A DNA stretch of 64,000 nucleotides from Hyphomicrobiales bacterium (GCA_016716745.1 JADJVD010000002.1:62001-126000); one strand, 5' to 3'; shown: positions 7,045 through 16,421, counted from the first letter of the stretch. Made by a program: numbers and translations. Notes: generated by a model from the sequence alone, not told the origin.

Positions 7045-9225
7045 ATGTCGGCGTTTGTGTCGGCGCTGTCGCCGGTTGCGTGGATCGCGGCGGGCGTTTT
7101 TTTCTCGCTCGTTTTCGGCTTCGCCGGCTCCGGCCGGCGCGGGCGAACATTCCGCCGCGTCTATCTCGTCGCGGTCGGCCTCGCCGCGCTCGCCTTCGCC
7201 GGCGCGCTGGCCTGGTTCTATCGGCCGGCCTCGTGGTGGCCGATCCTGCGCGACATGGCGGGCGACGCGCGCGGCGCAGCCGCGCTGCTGGCCGCGGCGG
7301 TCGCCGGCCCGTGGCTCGGCGCGCGCATCCGCCGGCGCTACGGGCCCGCGCCGACGCTGCTCGCGCTGGCGCTCGCCGCACCGCTGCTCGCCGGCGTCGC
7401 GCAGGCGGCCGAGCCCCACCATGCCGAAGCGCCGACCTACCGGACTATCGGCGCGGGCGAGGCCGACGCCGCGGCCCGTCGCGCCGCGCTGCGCGCGCTC
7501 GTGATGTCGAACCAGATCGTCTTCACGCGCCGCGACGGCGCCGTTCTGCCCGTCTGCCGCTGCGGGCCGAAGCTCGAGGCGGACGAGGTTCCGCGCCTGC
7601 TCGCCGAGGTGCTGACGGCGACCGAGGACAAGCGCTTCTACGATCACTACGGCGTCGATCCGATCGGCGTCGCGCGCGCGGCGTTCCGCCTCGTCACCTT
7701 CCGCTCCGTGGAGGGCGGCTCCAGCCTCACGCAGCAGCTCGTGAAAAACGCGCTGCTCAGCCCCGAGCGTTCGCTGGCGCGCAAGCGCGAGGAGGCCGCG
7801 CTCGCGCAGGAGCTGGAGGCGGCGATGAGCAAGCGCGAGATTCTCGCCGCCTATCTCAATCAGGCGAGCTTCGGCATGGCGCGCGGGCGCGAGATCATCG
7901 GCGCCAAACAGGCCGCGCTCGTCTTCTACGGGCGCGAGATCGACGAGTTGACGCTCGGCGAACAGGCCGGCCTCGTGGCGCTGCTGCGCGGGCCGACGCT
8001 GTATTCGCCGACGCGCAATCCGGCGCGCTTCGAGGCGCGGCGGCGCCTCGTGCTCGATGTGGCGCAGCGCGCCGGCGTCGCGTCCGCGCAGGAGATCGCG
8101 GCGGCGCGTCGCGCCATGCGGGCGCGCGGAGCCCGCGCGCCGCAATGGCCGGAGACGCGCTGGTTCGTCGAGGCGGCGACGGCGGATCTGGCGCGGCGCG
8201 CGCCGGGCTTCGCGCAGGCGCCGGGCGCGCGCGTCGCGGTCTCGCTCGTCGTCGACCGTCAGGCCGCGCTCGAACAGGCGACGGCGCGCGCCGGTCTTGC
8301 GGGCGATCTCGAACTCGCCGCGATCGCGATGGGGCTCGACGGGCGCATCGTCGCCGCGCAGGGCGGGCGTGACTACGGCGCGACGCAGTTCAACCGCGCC
8401 GTGACGATGCGCCGCCCCGCCGCCTCCACCGCGAAGATCTTCGTCTACGCCGCCGCGCTGGCGGCGGGCGAGCGCGTCGGCGCGCAGACGACGCAGCGCT
8501 TCGCGGAGTCGGACAACGACTTCGCGGTGGCGCTCGCCCGGCGTGTCGGCGCCGAGCGCGTCGAGGCCATGGCGCGCGCGCTCGGCCTTGCCTCGCCGAT
8601 GCCGATCCGCGACGCGACGAATGTCGCGCTCGGCGCCAACGCCGTCGGGCTGATCGAACTGTCGGGCGCGATGCTGCCCTTCGCCGCGCAGGGCGCGGGC
8701 GCGCGCCCCTACGCCGCCTTCGCGCTGCGCGGGGCGGACGGCGCGATGTGGGCGCGCGAGGCGCCGGGGCGGGCGGAGCTGCCGGCCGGCGTCGCGCCGG
8801 CGATGCGCGGCCTGTTGCGATCCGTCGTCACGCAGGGCACCGCGAGGAATGCGATCCGGCGGCTCGATTTCGCCGCCGGCAAGACCGGCACGGGCGAGGA
8901 CAATCGCGACGGCTGGTTCGTCGGCTACACGCCGCGCCATGTCGTCGGCGTCTGGCTCGGGCGCGACGACAACGCGCCGCATCCGGGCCTGACAGGGGCG
9001 AGCGCCGCCGCGCTGTTCGACGGCATCGGCGCCGCGCTCGCCGCGCAGAGCGGCCCGCCGCCGCAAGTGGCGCTGCGCGCGGCGCGCGCGACGTCGTCGA
9101 AGCGGCGCGTGGCGTCGTCGCAGGAGCAAGCGCGCAATGGCGTCAGCGTCGTCGCCAAGGCGCCGGCCAAACGCGTCGGCGCGCCGCCGCGGCGCGAGCC
9201 GGGTCGTTTCGCGCTGTGGCCGTGA
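7045..9225 (+). CDS. Class A penicillin-binding protein with extended N-terminal membrane region
   Basis: Bifunctional peptidoglycan polymerase and transpeptidase of 726 residues. The glycosyltransferase domain has its catalytic glutamate at E194 in TEDKRFYDHYG and the GGSSLTQQLVKN motif. The transpeptidase domain has all three motifs: S461-T-A-K464, S489-D-N and K613-T-G. The first 120 residues hold about four hydrophobic segments (near 5-27, 38-58, 75-93, 100-118) instead of the single anchor normal for this class. The last ends in GVAQAAEP, which resembles a signal peptidase site. The C-terminal 60 residues are basic and low in complexity. It stands alone between asd and carbonic anhydrase. 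It belongs to the PBP1 group, but I cannot assign a specific subclass name. Confidence 0.9.
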   Translation: MSAFVSALSPVAWIAAGVFFSLVFGFAGSGRRGRTFRRVYLVAVGLAALAFAGALAWFYRPASWWPILRDMAGDARGAAALLAAAVAGPWLGARIRRRYGPAPTLLALALAAPLLAGVAQAAEPHHAEAPTYRTIGAGEADAAARRAALRALVMSNQIVFTRRDGAVLPVCRCGPKLEADEVPRLLAEVLTATEDKRFYDHYGVDPIGVARAAFRLVTFRSVEGGSSLTQQLVKNALLSPERSLARKREEAALAQELEAAMSKREILAAYLNQASFGMARGREIIGAKQAALVFYGREIDELTLGEQAGLVALLRGPTLYSPTRNPARFEARRRLVLDVAQRAGVASAQEIAAARRAMRARGARAPQWPETRWFVEAATADLARRAPGFAQAPGARVAVSLVVDRQAALEQATARAGLAGDLELAAIAMGLDGRIVAAQGGRDYGATQFNRAVTMRRPAASTAKIFVYAAALAAGERVGAQTTQRFAESDNDFAVALARRVGAERVEAMARALGLASPMPIRDATNVALGANAVGLIELSGAMLPFAAQGAGARPYAAFALRGADGAMWAREAPGRAELPAGVAPAMRGLLRSVVTQGTARNAIRRLDFAAGKTGTGEDNRDGWFVGYTPRHVVGVWLGRDDNAPHPGLTGASAAALFDGIGAALAAQSGPPPQVALRAARATSSKRRVASSQEQARNGVSVVAKAPAKRVGAPPRREPGRFALWP

Positions 9226-9335
9226 AGCGCCTCAGCCCTGCGCGTCGCGCTTCATCCTGAACGCGAGCAGCCGCGCCGGCGCCGCGATGGAGGCGAGTTC
9301 GCCGAGGCTAATGCCTTTCATGGCTCGCGCCGGCC

Positions 9336-10001
9336 TCAGGCCGCGATGTCGGAAAATTCGCCGCTCGTCTCGTCGAGCACGAGCAGGCGCCCGTCCATCA
9401 CGCCGAAATAGGCGCCGTGCAGCGAGAGGCGCCCGCGCTCCTCCAGCGTGCGCACGCAGGGGAAGGAGCGCAGATTGGCGAGACTCTGCTTCACCGATTG
9501 CCTGGCGAGGCGCTCGACATAGTCGGGCGTCGCCGCGTCGGGCTTGCCGATGGTGTCGGCGGCGGGGGCGATCAGGCGCATCCACGAGCCGATGAAGTCG
9601 CCCGGCGAGAGCGGGCGCATATAGGGGTCGGCCTCGTTCTCGGCGTAGGCGCGCACGCCGCCGCACTGGGCGTGGCCCATCACCACGATGTGCTCGACGC
9701 GCAGGCCCATGACGGCGAATTCGAGCGCGGCGGACGTGCCGTGGAAATCGTCGTTCGGCGCATAGGGCGGCACCAGATTGGCGACGTTGCGCACGACGAA
9801 CAATTCGCCCGGCCCCATGTCGAAGATCGCCTCGGGCGAGACGCGCGAATCGCAGCAGCCGATCAGCAGAACGCGCGGCTTCTGCCCGCCTTCGGCGAGG
9901 GCGCGGTAGCGGCTCTGCTCGAGCGCGAAGCGCTGGTCGAGAAAGGCGCGATAGCCATCGCGCAGGCGCTGCGGAAAGGGGGCGCGCGGCGTGTCGGTCA
10001 T
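9336..10001 (-). CDS. Beta-class carbonic anhydrase
   Basis: Reversible hydration of CO2 to bicarbonate. The 221-residue protein has the complete zinc set of the beta class: C50 with D51 and R53 in CCDSRV, then H110 and C113 in GHAQCGG. ATG 10001 (MTDTPRAP) is chosen because the family alignment begins there; the longer reading upstream is low-complexity. It lies 25 bp downstream of the dehydratase gene on the same strand, so the two may share a transcript. After its stop there is a 29-codon open frame of unknown value. Confidence 0.93.
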   Translation of the reverse strand: MTDTPRAPFPQRLRDGYRAFLDQRFALEQSRYRALAEGGQKPRVLLIGCCDSRVSPEAIFDMGPGELFVVRNVANLVPPYAPNDDFHGTSAALEFAVMGLRVEHIVVMGHAQCGGVRAYAENEADPYMRPLSPGDFIGSWMRLIAPAADTIGKPDAATPDYVERLARQSVKQSLANLRSFPCVRTLEERGRLSLHGAYFGVMDGRLLVLDETSGEFSDIAA

Positions 10002-10026
10002 GCTCGCTTGTCCTTGTGTCGCTTCT

Positions 10027-10989
10027 CTATCGAACGAGCGCGGCCAGCTTGTCGAGATCGACATTGCCGCCGCAGGCGAGCACGCCGACGCGCTCGCCCT
10101 TGCGCGGCGCATAGGCGCCGCTCGCCAGCGCGGCGAAGGCGGTCGCCCCGCCGGGCTCGGCGGCGATGCGGAACGCGTCCCACAGGCGGCGCTGGGCGGC
10201 GGCGATGGCCTCGTCGGCGACGAGCGCGACGTGGTCGACGCGCGCCCTGGCGATCTCGACGACGAGCGCGCCGGCGCTTTTCGCGCCGAGCGAGTCGGCG
10301 GCGAGCGAGTTCACCTCGACGTCCACCGGGCGGCCCGCCGCCAGCGCCGCGTGCAGGGCGCGCGAACCTTCGGGCTCGACGCCGACGACGCGCACGCGCT
10401 CGCCGAAGAAGGCGGCGATCCCGGCGATCAGCCCGCCGCCGCCGACGGCGACGAGAACCGTGTCGAGCGCGACCGCGCCGGCGCGGGCGAGATCCTCCTC
10501 CCATTCGAGGCCGACCGTGCCCTGACCGGCGATGGTGGCGCGCGAATCGTAGGCGTGCACGGCGCGCGCGCCTGTTTCGGCCATGTAGGCCTCGCACAGC
10601 GCCAGCGCGTCGGCGTAGCGCGCGCCCTGCACCACGGCCTCAGCGCCATACCCCCGGATCTTGGCGATCTTCGCGGGCGAGGAAATCTCCGGCACGAAGA
10701 TGCGCGCCGGCGCGCCGAGGCGCCGGGCCGCGTAGGCGACGGCCGCGCCGTGGTTGCCGCCGGAGGCGGCGGTCACGCCCGCTGCCGGAATGTCGGCGCC
10801 GACGAGATTGGCGAAGGCGCCGCGCGGCTTGAACGAGCCGGCGTGCTGCAGGAATTCGAGCTTCATCGAGACGGGCGCGTCATGCCCGAAGGCGGCGCCG
10901 TCGATCTCCAGCAAGGGCGTGCGGCGGATGAAGGGGCGGATGCGGGCCTCGGTCGAGGCGACGTCGGCGGCGGTCACGGGCAGGCTCAT
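10027..10989 (-). CDS. PLP-dependent threonine/serine dehydratase family protein
   Basis: Fold type II pyridoxal-phosphate enzyme of 320 residues, expected to deaminate threonine or serine, or to act on a related hydroxy-amino acid. The Schiff-base lysine is K54 in GSFKPRGAF. The phosphate-binding loop is seen in SGGNHGAAVAYA and the tetraglycine-type loop in VAVGGGGLIAGIA. There is no C-terminal ACT domain, so it is the short, TdcB-like or serine racemase-like form rather than feedback-regulated IlvA. It is followed by carbonic anhydrase on the same strand. Substrate is uncertain. Confidence 0.88.
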   Translation of the reverse strand: MSLPVTAADVASTEARIRPFIRRTPLLEIDGAAFGHDAPVSMKLEFLQHAGSFKPRGAFANLVGADIPAAGVTAASGGNHGAAVAYAARRLGAPARIFVPEISSPAKIAKIRGYGAEAVVQGARYADALALCEAYMAETGARAVHAYDSRATIAGQGTVGLEWEEDLARAGAVALDTVLVAVGGGGLIAGIAAFFGERVRVVGVEPEGSRALHAALAAGRPVDVEVNSLAADSLGAKSAGALVVEIARARVDHVALVADEAIAAAQRRLWDAFRIAAEPGGATAFAALASGAYAPRKGERVGVLACGGNVDLDKLAALVR

Positions 10990-11040
10990 GCCGTCCGCTT
11001 AGCAGAGGCGCGCGTCGTCGTCGCCTGCGCTCGTCGTCGG

Positions 11041-11763
11041 TCAGGTCCAGATCGCGACCGGCAGGCCGAAGGCGTCGCTCGCGCCGGGGCCGTGGCGAAC
11101 CGCCGCGCCGGTCAGCAGCCGGTCGGCCGTCCAGGCGCAGGCCAGCGCGTCGAGCGCGTCGTCGCGGGCTGCGCCCGGCGGCGGGCGTGCGTCGAGGAGG
11201 GCGCGGGGGACGCCGGTCGCCGCCAGCAGCGCGGCGCGTTCGGCGAGGCCGGGCGGATAGGGCGTCCCCCTCGCCTTCTTCGGCTCCGCGAGCGGCGCGC
11301 CCGCCATCATGCGGAAGGCGCCTTCGGGATGGCATTCGCGGACGATCCGCGCCAGCCGCGCGTCGGCGCGCAGCAGGCCGTCGAGCGCCCGGATTTTCGG
11401 GAACAGGAAGAAGGCCTGCTTCGACACCTTGCGCGGCGGGTCGGAGGTGCCGAGGGCGGCCGCGCAGGCCGCGCCGTAATCGGCCGCGTGAACGGCGGCG
11501 CGGGCGGGAATGGCGAAGACGGAGGATTGCCGGGCTCCGAGCAGCGGCCGCAGCGCCGCCTCCGGCCCGCGCCCGCCCGCGCCGATCCGCTCGCGCAGGC
11601 CGATCGGCATGTCGACGGCGACGGCGGCGAGGCGCGGATCGGCCAGAAACGCCGCCAGATCGTCGACGACGACAAGCCGCGTCGCCTCGGGACGGCCGGC
11701 CGGGCGCAGCGCCGCCGCCCAGCCGGCGCGACACCCGTCGAGGCCCGCGATCCACCGCTCCAT
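11041..11763 (-). CDS. DUF429 domain-containing protein
   Basis: A 240-residue soluble protein with the DUF429 opening WIAGLDGCRAGW and the internal acidic VAVDMPIGL. This pattern is like RNase H-fold nucleases, in which DUF429 is sometimes placed. Later conserved features are FAIPARAAV and a C-terminal DALDALACAWTA helix. ATG 11763 (MERWIAGLDG) is chosen because conservation begins there, not at the upstream in-frame ATG 11796. It is divergent from the CoA lyase across 94 bp. The biochemical role is unknown. Confidence 0.8.
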   Translation of the reverse strand: MERWIAGLDGCRAGWAAALRPAGRPEATRLVVVDDLAAFLADPRLAAVAVDMPIGLRERIGAGGRGPEAALRPLLGARQSSVFAIPARAAVHAADYGAACAAALGTSDPPRKVSKQAFFLFPKIRALDGLLRADARLARIVRECHPEGAFRMMAGAPLAEPKKARGTPYPPGLAERAALLAATGVPRALLDARPPPGAARDDALDALACAWTADRLLTGAAVRHGPGASDAFGLPVAIWT

Positions 11764-11857
11764 CGCGCCCCCTCCCTGACGAAAGGCTGATGACAATCCG
11801 TTCTGCGCTCAACTATGTTGCGGCGCAACAGACACCGTTGGCCCCGAAGGAGCAGCC

Positions 11858-12730
11858 ATGTCGATCCGTCCGCGCCGGAGCGTCCTCTACATGCCGGGCT
11901 CGAACGCACGCGCGCTCGAAAAGGCGAAGACGCTCGCGGCCGACGCGCTGATCCTCGACCTCGAGGACGCGGTCGCCCCCGACGCCAAGGAGGTCGCCCG
12001 CAAACAGGTGGCCGATGCGGTGGCGCAGGGCGGCTACGGGCGGCGCGAGCTGATCGTGCGCATCAACGGCCTGTCGACGCCGTGGGGCAAGGAGGATCTC
12101 GCCGCCGCCGCCAAGGCCGGGCCGGACGCCGTGCTGATCCCGAAGGTCTCTACCCCCGGCGACATCATGCTGGCGGCGCGCGAACTGCGCGAGGCCGGCG
12201 CGCCGGAGCGCACGCGGCTGTGGGCGATGATGGAGACGCCGCACGCGATCCTGTCCGCCGATTCGATCGTGCGCACGGCGATGGACCCGGCCGCGCGCCT
12301 CGCCGCGCTCGTCATGGGCACCAACGACATCGCCAAGGAGACGCGCGCGCGGCTGACGCCGGGGCGCCCCGCGATGCTCGCCTATCTGTCGATCTGCGTC
12401 GCCGCGGCGCGCGCCTATGGCGTCGACGTGATCGACGGCGTTTACAACAATTTTGGCGACGAGGCCGGCTTCCGCGCGGAATGCGAGCAGGGCCGCGACC
12501 TCGGCATGGACGGCAAGACGCTGATCCACCCGAACCAGTGCGCCATCGCCAACGAGGTGTTCGCGCCCTCCGACACGGAGACGGAGTGGGCGAAGAAGAT
12601 CATCGCCGTGTTCGACCTGCCGGAGAACGCCGCCAAGGGCGCGTTGCAGCTCGAAGGCAAGATGGTCGAGCGCCTGCACGCCGAGATGGCGCGCCGCACC
12701 GTGGCCATCGCCGAGGCGATCGCCGTCTGA
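11858..12730 (+). CDS. HpcH/HpaI aldolase family CoA-ester lyase (CitE-like)
   Basis: Predicted to cleave or form a C-C bond in a CoA ester such as malyl-CoA, methylmalyl-CoA or citramalyl-CoA. The 290-residue TIM-barrel protein opens with RRSVLYMPGSN and has the metal/substrate acidic motif LDLEDAV (residues 33-39), an active-site arginine at R68 in VRING, and the metal-binding glutamate in METPHAI. It has no citrate-lyase alpha or gamma partners beside it, so it is probably a stand-alone lyase. The serine-cycle malyl-CoA lyase is a related but distinct family member, and I cannot decide the substrate. A GGAG lies 6-9 bp before the ATG. Confidence 0.85.
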   Translation: MSIRPRRSVLYMPGSNARALEKAKTLAADALILDLEDAVAPDAKEVARKQVADAVAQGGYGRRELIVRINGLSTPWGKEDLAAAAKAGPDAVLIPKVSTPGDIMLAARELREAGAPERTRLWAMMETPHAILSADSIVRTAMDPAARLAALVMGTNDIAKETRARLTPGRPAMLAYLSICVAAARAYGVDVIDGVYNNFGDEAGFRAECEQGRDLGMDGKTLIHPNQCAIANEVFAPSDTETEWAKKIIAVFDLPENAAKGALQLEGKMVERLHAEMARRTVAIAEAIAV

Positions 12731-12734
12731 GGAT

Positions 12735-13031
12735 TCAGTCCTCGGTCTTCTTGATCGCCTCTTGCAGCAGCGCGAGTTCGGCGTGGGTCGTCGCGTGCTG
12801 TAACAGCCGCTCGGCGTGGGGCGCCGATTCACCGACAATTCGCTTCGCCTCTGTCGTCAGGCGCTGCGCTTCGTGACGATTCTCGTCGCTTGTCATGCCG
12901 AGCGCCGGCAGCGATTTCGCATGCTCGACAAGATCCGGGCGATCATGCGCCAGTCCCGTTCTCAGCAGCGTGCGGGCCAGCGCCAACTGGACTGTTCCGG
13001 GGATCGGGCGGTCACGAGTCTTGTCGACCAT
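12735..13031 (-). CDS. Small hypothetical soluble protein
   Basis: 98 residues, predicted largely alpha-helical with heptad-like alanine/leucine spacing and acidic and histidine residues. There is no signal peptide or membrane span. It ends 4 bp after the convergent CoA-lyase stop. I do not recognise a family. Nothing else in the context indicates a role, though it shares its strand with hemY, which lies upstream of it with a 33-bp gap. Confidence 0.5.
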   Translation of the reverse strand: MVDKTRDRPIPGTVQLALARTLLRTGLAHDRPDLVEHAKSLPALGMTSDENRHEAQRLTTEAKRIVGESAPHAERLLQHATTHAELALLQEAIKKTED

Positions 13032-13064
13032 CGGCGCAACTCCTGAAACGACAACGCAGCGCGT

Positions 13065-14651
13065 TCAGCGCGCGTCCGGGCCGGGATCGTCGGGCGCGCG
13101 CGTCAGCGCGAAGGCGACGGGTTCGGGCTCGGGCTTCTTCGGCTCGGGCTTCTTCGCTTCAAGCGCCTTGAGCTCCGGCTTGGCGGGCTCCGGCTTGGCA
13201 GGCTCCGGCGTCTCGTCCGCTTTCGCGACCTCGGGCGCGGCCTCGACGGCCGCCGGCGCGACGGGGGCCGGGGCCTCGGCCGGCGCGGGCGCCGCAAGGG
13301 CGGGGGCCGGCGCGGCGGGCTCCTCGTCGAACAGATCGAGCGGATCGTCGACCGGCGGGGCGAGCCGCTCGTCGGGCGTGCGCCAGACGAAGGCGTCGAG
13401 CGCGCCGGTGACCGGTGAGACGGGCGCCCAGACGTCCGAGATCACCCCGTCGGCGATCCAGGCCGGATCGCGCGGGGCGCGGGCGGCGCGCGAATACCAT
13501 TCCCGCACCTTGCCGGAGGGGCCGCCCGAGGCCTGTTCGAGCTCGGCCATCGTCATCGCGGCGCGCACGCTCGGGCGCTTGTCCGGGTCGTTCAGCAGCG
13601 GCTCCATCGCGGCGCGGGCGGCGGCGAACTCCTTGGCGTCGATGGCCGCCTGCGCCACCGCGATGGCGCTGTCCGGGCTCTTCGGCGCGAGCCGCGCCAG
13701 CCGGCGGGCGCGCTCCAGCCGGTCGAGCGACGAGTCGCCGGGGCGCAGATCGACATAGACGTCGGCAAGATCGGGATGGGTGGCGTCGCGCCAGACGTCC
13801 TCGACGATGCGGGCGCCCTTCTTCAGGTCGCCGCGGCGGCCGTAGAGGCGGGCGGCGAGGGCGGCGGCCGGCACGAGGCCCGGCGCCTCGGAGAGCGCGT
13901 CGCGGGCGAGCGAAAGCGCGGCGTCGGGCTCCTTCTCCGCGCGCTCCAGCGCCATCGCCGTCTTCAGCACGGCGCGCTCGCGGGCGGCCGTCGGCTTCTC
14001 GATCTGCCCGGCGGCGGCGAGCCGCTCGACGGTGGCGAGGGCGGCGGCCCAGTCGCCGCCGGCGGCGCTGTGTTCGAGCATCGCCTGCCCGGCCCAGGCG
14101 ACGGGAGCGAGCTTCTGCGCCTCCTCGGCGTGGCGGAAGGCGGTCGCCGCGTCGCCGCGCCGGCGCGCCTCGACATAGAGGCCGCGCAGGCCGAGCACCT
14201 TGGTGTCCTGCCGCCGCGCCATCTCCGAGAACAGCGCCTCGGCGGTGGCGCGGTCGCCGGCGAGCTGGGCGGCCTGCGCCTTCAGGAGCAGCGTCAGCGG
14301 CTCGTGCTTGAGCAGCCGCGCCGCCTCCACCGCGTCGCGCCGGGCCGAGCGCACGTCGCCCGCGCCGATGGCGATCATGCCGCGCGAGAGCGCCTCGTAG
14401 CCCTTGTTGCGCCGGCGCACATGCGCCGCGAGCGAAAGCGCGCGCGGCAGCCGCAGGATCGAGCGGATCAACGCCCATAGCAGGCTAAGCGTCGCCGCCA
14501 GGCCGAGGATGACGGCGACGGCGAGGAAGATCGAGGTTTCGATCCGATAGCCCATCCAGTCGAAGGAGAGCGTGCCGGGATTGGCGGCGAGCCAGCTCGC
14601 GCCGAGCGCGATGAGAGCGATCAGGACGATGTAAACGAGTACGCGGATCAT
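13065..14651 (-). CDS. hemY: HemY-like tetratricopeptide membrane protein
   Basis: 528-residue inner-membrane protein of the HemY (COG3898) family, which is linked by gene context to haem synthesis but has no proven enzymatic activity. Two membrane helices lie near residues 1-20 and 40-63 (MIRVLVYIVLIALIALGASW and the segment after YRIETS). TPR-like alanine-rich helical repeats follow to about residue 400. The C-terminus is a long proline/alanine/glutamate/lysine tail that looks disordered. It is the last gene of the hemC-hemD-mic60-hemY block and starts 58 bp after mic60. The name should not be confused with Bacillus HemY (coproporphyrinogen oxidase). Confidence 0.88.
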   Translation of the reverse strand: MIRVLVYIVLIALIALGASWLAANPGTLSFDWMGYRIETSIFLAVAVILGLAATLSLLWALIRSILRLPRALSLAAHVRRRNKGYEALSRGMIAIGAGDVRSARRDAVEAARLLKHEPLTLLLKAQAAQLAGDRATAEALFSEMARRQDTKVLGLRGLYVEARRRGDAATAFRHAEEAQKLAPVAWAGQAMLEHSAAGGDWAAALATVERLAAAGQIEKPTAARERAVLKTAMALERAEKEPDAALSLARDALSEAPGLVPAAALAARLYGRRGDLKKGARIVEDVWRDATHPDLADVYVDLRPGDSSLDRLERARRLARLAPKSPDSAIAVAQAAIDAKEFAAARAAMEPLLNDPDKRPSVRAAMTMAELEQASGGPSGKVREWYSRAARAPRDPAWIADGVISDVWAPVSPVTGALDAFVWRTPDERLAPPVDDPLDLFDEEPAAPAPALAAPAPAEAPAPVAPAAVEAAPEVAKADETPEPAKPEPAKPELKALEAKKPEPKKPEPEPVAFALTRAPDDPGPDAR

Positions 14652-14709
14652 CGGGTCCCCCGGGCGACGTGGCGAGGCGCGCCCGGACGGGCGGGCGCGA
14701 CGCGGCGCG

Positions 14710-16308
14710 TCACGGTTTCTTGCCGAGCGCGGCGAACGCGTCGGCGGCCAGGCCGCGCGCCGCCTCGTCGGCGGCGGCCCGCGCCTCGAGCGCCGCGCCG
14801 AAATCCTGCGAGGTCGTCTTGGCCGGGCCGGGCAGCTTGCGCCAGGCCGCCGCCGCGTCGCCCACCGCGCCGCGCGCCAGCGCGTTCTCGATGCGCGCGG
14901 CGAGCGAGGCGGGGTCGTCGCCCGTGTCGCCGGTGCGGCGCACCTGCACCATCTTGCCGAGCGCGCCCCAGAAGCGCTCGCCGGCGCCCTTCGGCGCCTC
15001 GCCGGGCGCGGCGTTGGCGGCCACGGCCGCCGCGAGCGGGGCGAAGCGCTGGGCGAGCGCGCGGGCGGTCGGCGCGCCGGTCGGGGCGAAGGGCTTCAGC
15101 GGCGCGAGCTTGCCGGCCTCGACGCCGAGCGCCTCCAGCGAGGTCAGCTCCGCGGCATAGGGCGCGCCGCGCTCCAGCGCTTGGCCGATCGCCTGTCCGG
15201 CGACGGCGACGGACATCTGACGGGCGGCGGCGGTTCCCACGCCCGCCTCGGCGGCGGCGACGCGCGCCTCGCTCTTGGTTTCGGCGAGCTTGGCCTCGAG
15301 CGGGGCGACCCGCTCGCCCAGGCCTGCGATGGCCTTGTCGGCGCCGTCCACCCTCTGGCCGACCGCGCCGACCTTCTGGTCGACCGCCTGTTCCGTCTGG
15401 CCGACGCGCTGGCCGAGTTGGTCGAGCTTCTGGTTGAGGGGCGCGAGATCGACCGGCTTCACCTGCGCCTCGATCAGCGCGATGCGGTCCGAGCCCTGCT
15501 TCAGGCCGGCCTGCACGCTCTGCTCGACGCCGGCCATGCGGGTCTCCAGCGCCTTCTGCGCGGCGGCCGACGCCTGCAGCGCGCCGGCGACGCGCCCGTC
15601 GATGCGGGCGTCGAGGCCGGTCGTCGCCGCCTCCACCTTCGCCAGACGCTGCTCGACAGGGCCGAGATCGACCCGCTGCGGAGCGGGCGCCGCGACGGGC
15701 GCGGGCAGGTTGGCGAGCAATTGGGCGAGGCGCTGCGTCTCGCCCTTCGCCGCGTCGGCCGATCCGGAGGCGGCCTTCGCCAGTCCTTCGGCCGAGCGGG
15801 CGACGCCTTCGACGGTCCTGGTTCCCGCTGCTGCTGCGGCGGCGGCCTCGGCGGCCGATTTCGCCGAGGCCTCGACGGCGCCGACGCGCTTGTCGAGCTG
15901 CGCCACGGCGTCGGGGCGGGCGAAGTTGCGGTCGGCCGTCTCCAGCGCGGAAAGGCGCTGCAACACGGCCGGCGGCACGGCCGGCTCGGGCTGGAGCGAC
16001 CACAGGATCAGCGCGGTCATCGCCGAGCCGGCGACGCCGCCGAGCAACGCCGCGACGGGAACGCCAAGGCCCGAAGAGGTCTCCGCCGCCGGTTTCGCGG
16101 CGGAGGCGGGCGGCGGCGCGGGCTGGGCGGTCGTCTCGGCCTGCGCGGCCTTTGCGTCGGCGCCTGCGGCGTCTTTGGCGACCGCCGGCGCGCGCTCTCC
16201 GCGCAGTTCGGTCGCGGTCGCGTCGATCACCGCCGCCTCGCGGCGGCGCCGGCGCGAGGGGTCGCCCCCGTCAGCCGGCCCGGTCGTCGGCTTCACGTCG
16301 TCTGCCAT
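14710..16308 (-). CDS. Mitofilin/Mic60-family inner membrane protein (COG4223)
   Basis: 532-residue protein from ATG 16308 (MADDVKPTTG). It has a charged, disordered cytoplasmic N-terminus of about 100 residues, then one membrane helix (GVPVAALLGGVAGSAMTALI). A long alanine-rich coiled coil with repeated RV.A.E pattern follows, and a compact C-terminal helical domain from about residue 400. This layout, and its place between hemD and hemY, match the alphaproteobacterial homologue of mitochondrial Mic60, which shapes cristae and, in bacteria, has been linked to intracytoplasmic membranes. The upstream extension of the open frame overlaps hemD antisense-like low-complexity sequence and is not used. 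Confidence 0.85.
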   Translation of the reverse strand: MADDVKPTTGPADGGDPSRRRRREAAVIDATATELRGERAPAVAKDAAGADAKAAQAETTAQPAPPPASAAKPAAETSSGLGVPVAALLGGVAGSAMTALILWSLQPEPAVPPAVLQRLSALETADRNFARPDAVAQLDKRVGAVEASAKSAAEAAAAAAAGTRTVEGVARSAEGLAKAASGSADAAKGETQRLAQLLANLPAPVAAPAPQRVDLGPVEQRLAKVEAATTGLDARIDGRVAGALQASAAAQKALETRMAGVEQSVQAGLKQGSDRIALIEAQVKPVDLAPLNQKLDQLGQRVGQTEQAVDQKVGAVGQRVDGADKAIAGLGERVAPLEAKLAETKSEARVAAAEAGVGTAAARQMSVAVAGQAIGQALERGAPYAAELTSLEALGVEAGKLAPLKPFAPTGAPTARALAQRFAPLAAAVAANAAPGEAPKGAGERFWGALGKMVQVRRTGDTGDDPASLAARIENALARGAVGDAAAAWRKLPGPAKTTSQDFGAALEARAAADEAARGLAADAFAALGKKP

Positions 16309-16421
16309 CGGGGATCCTCGCCCGCCTGTTGGTCTTGCCGCTTCCGGTATAGGGCGCCGGCGGGGGGGAAGGAAATGCGCCGTTTCGCGCGGCGCGGCTC
16401 CGAAAGACTGCACGCAGGAGA

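Noticed and set aside
6760..9129. A 789-codon open frame antisense to the penicillin-binding protein
   Set aside because: Arginine/alanine-rich with no family signature. It mirrors a clearly real gene, as expected in very GC-rich DNA.
9232..9321. A 29-codon frame after carbonic anhydrase (MKGISLGELASIAAP...)
   Set aside because: Too short, no known family and no ribosome-binding site. It could be a remnant, but I cannot support it as a gene.
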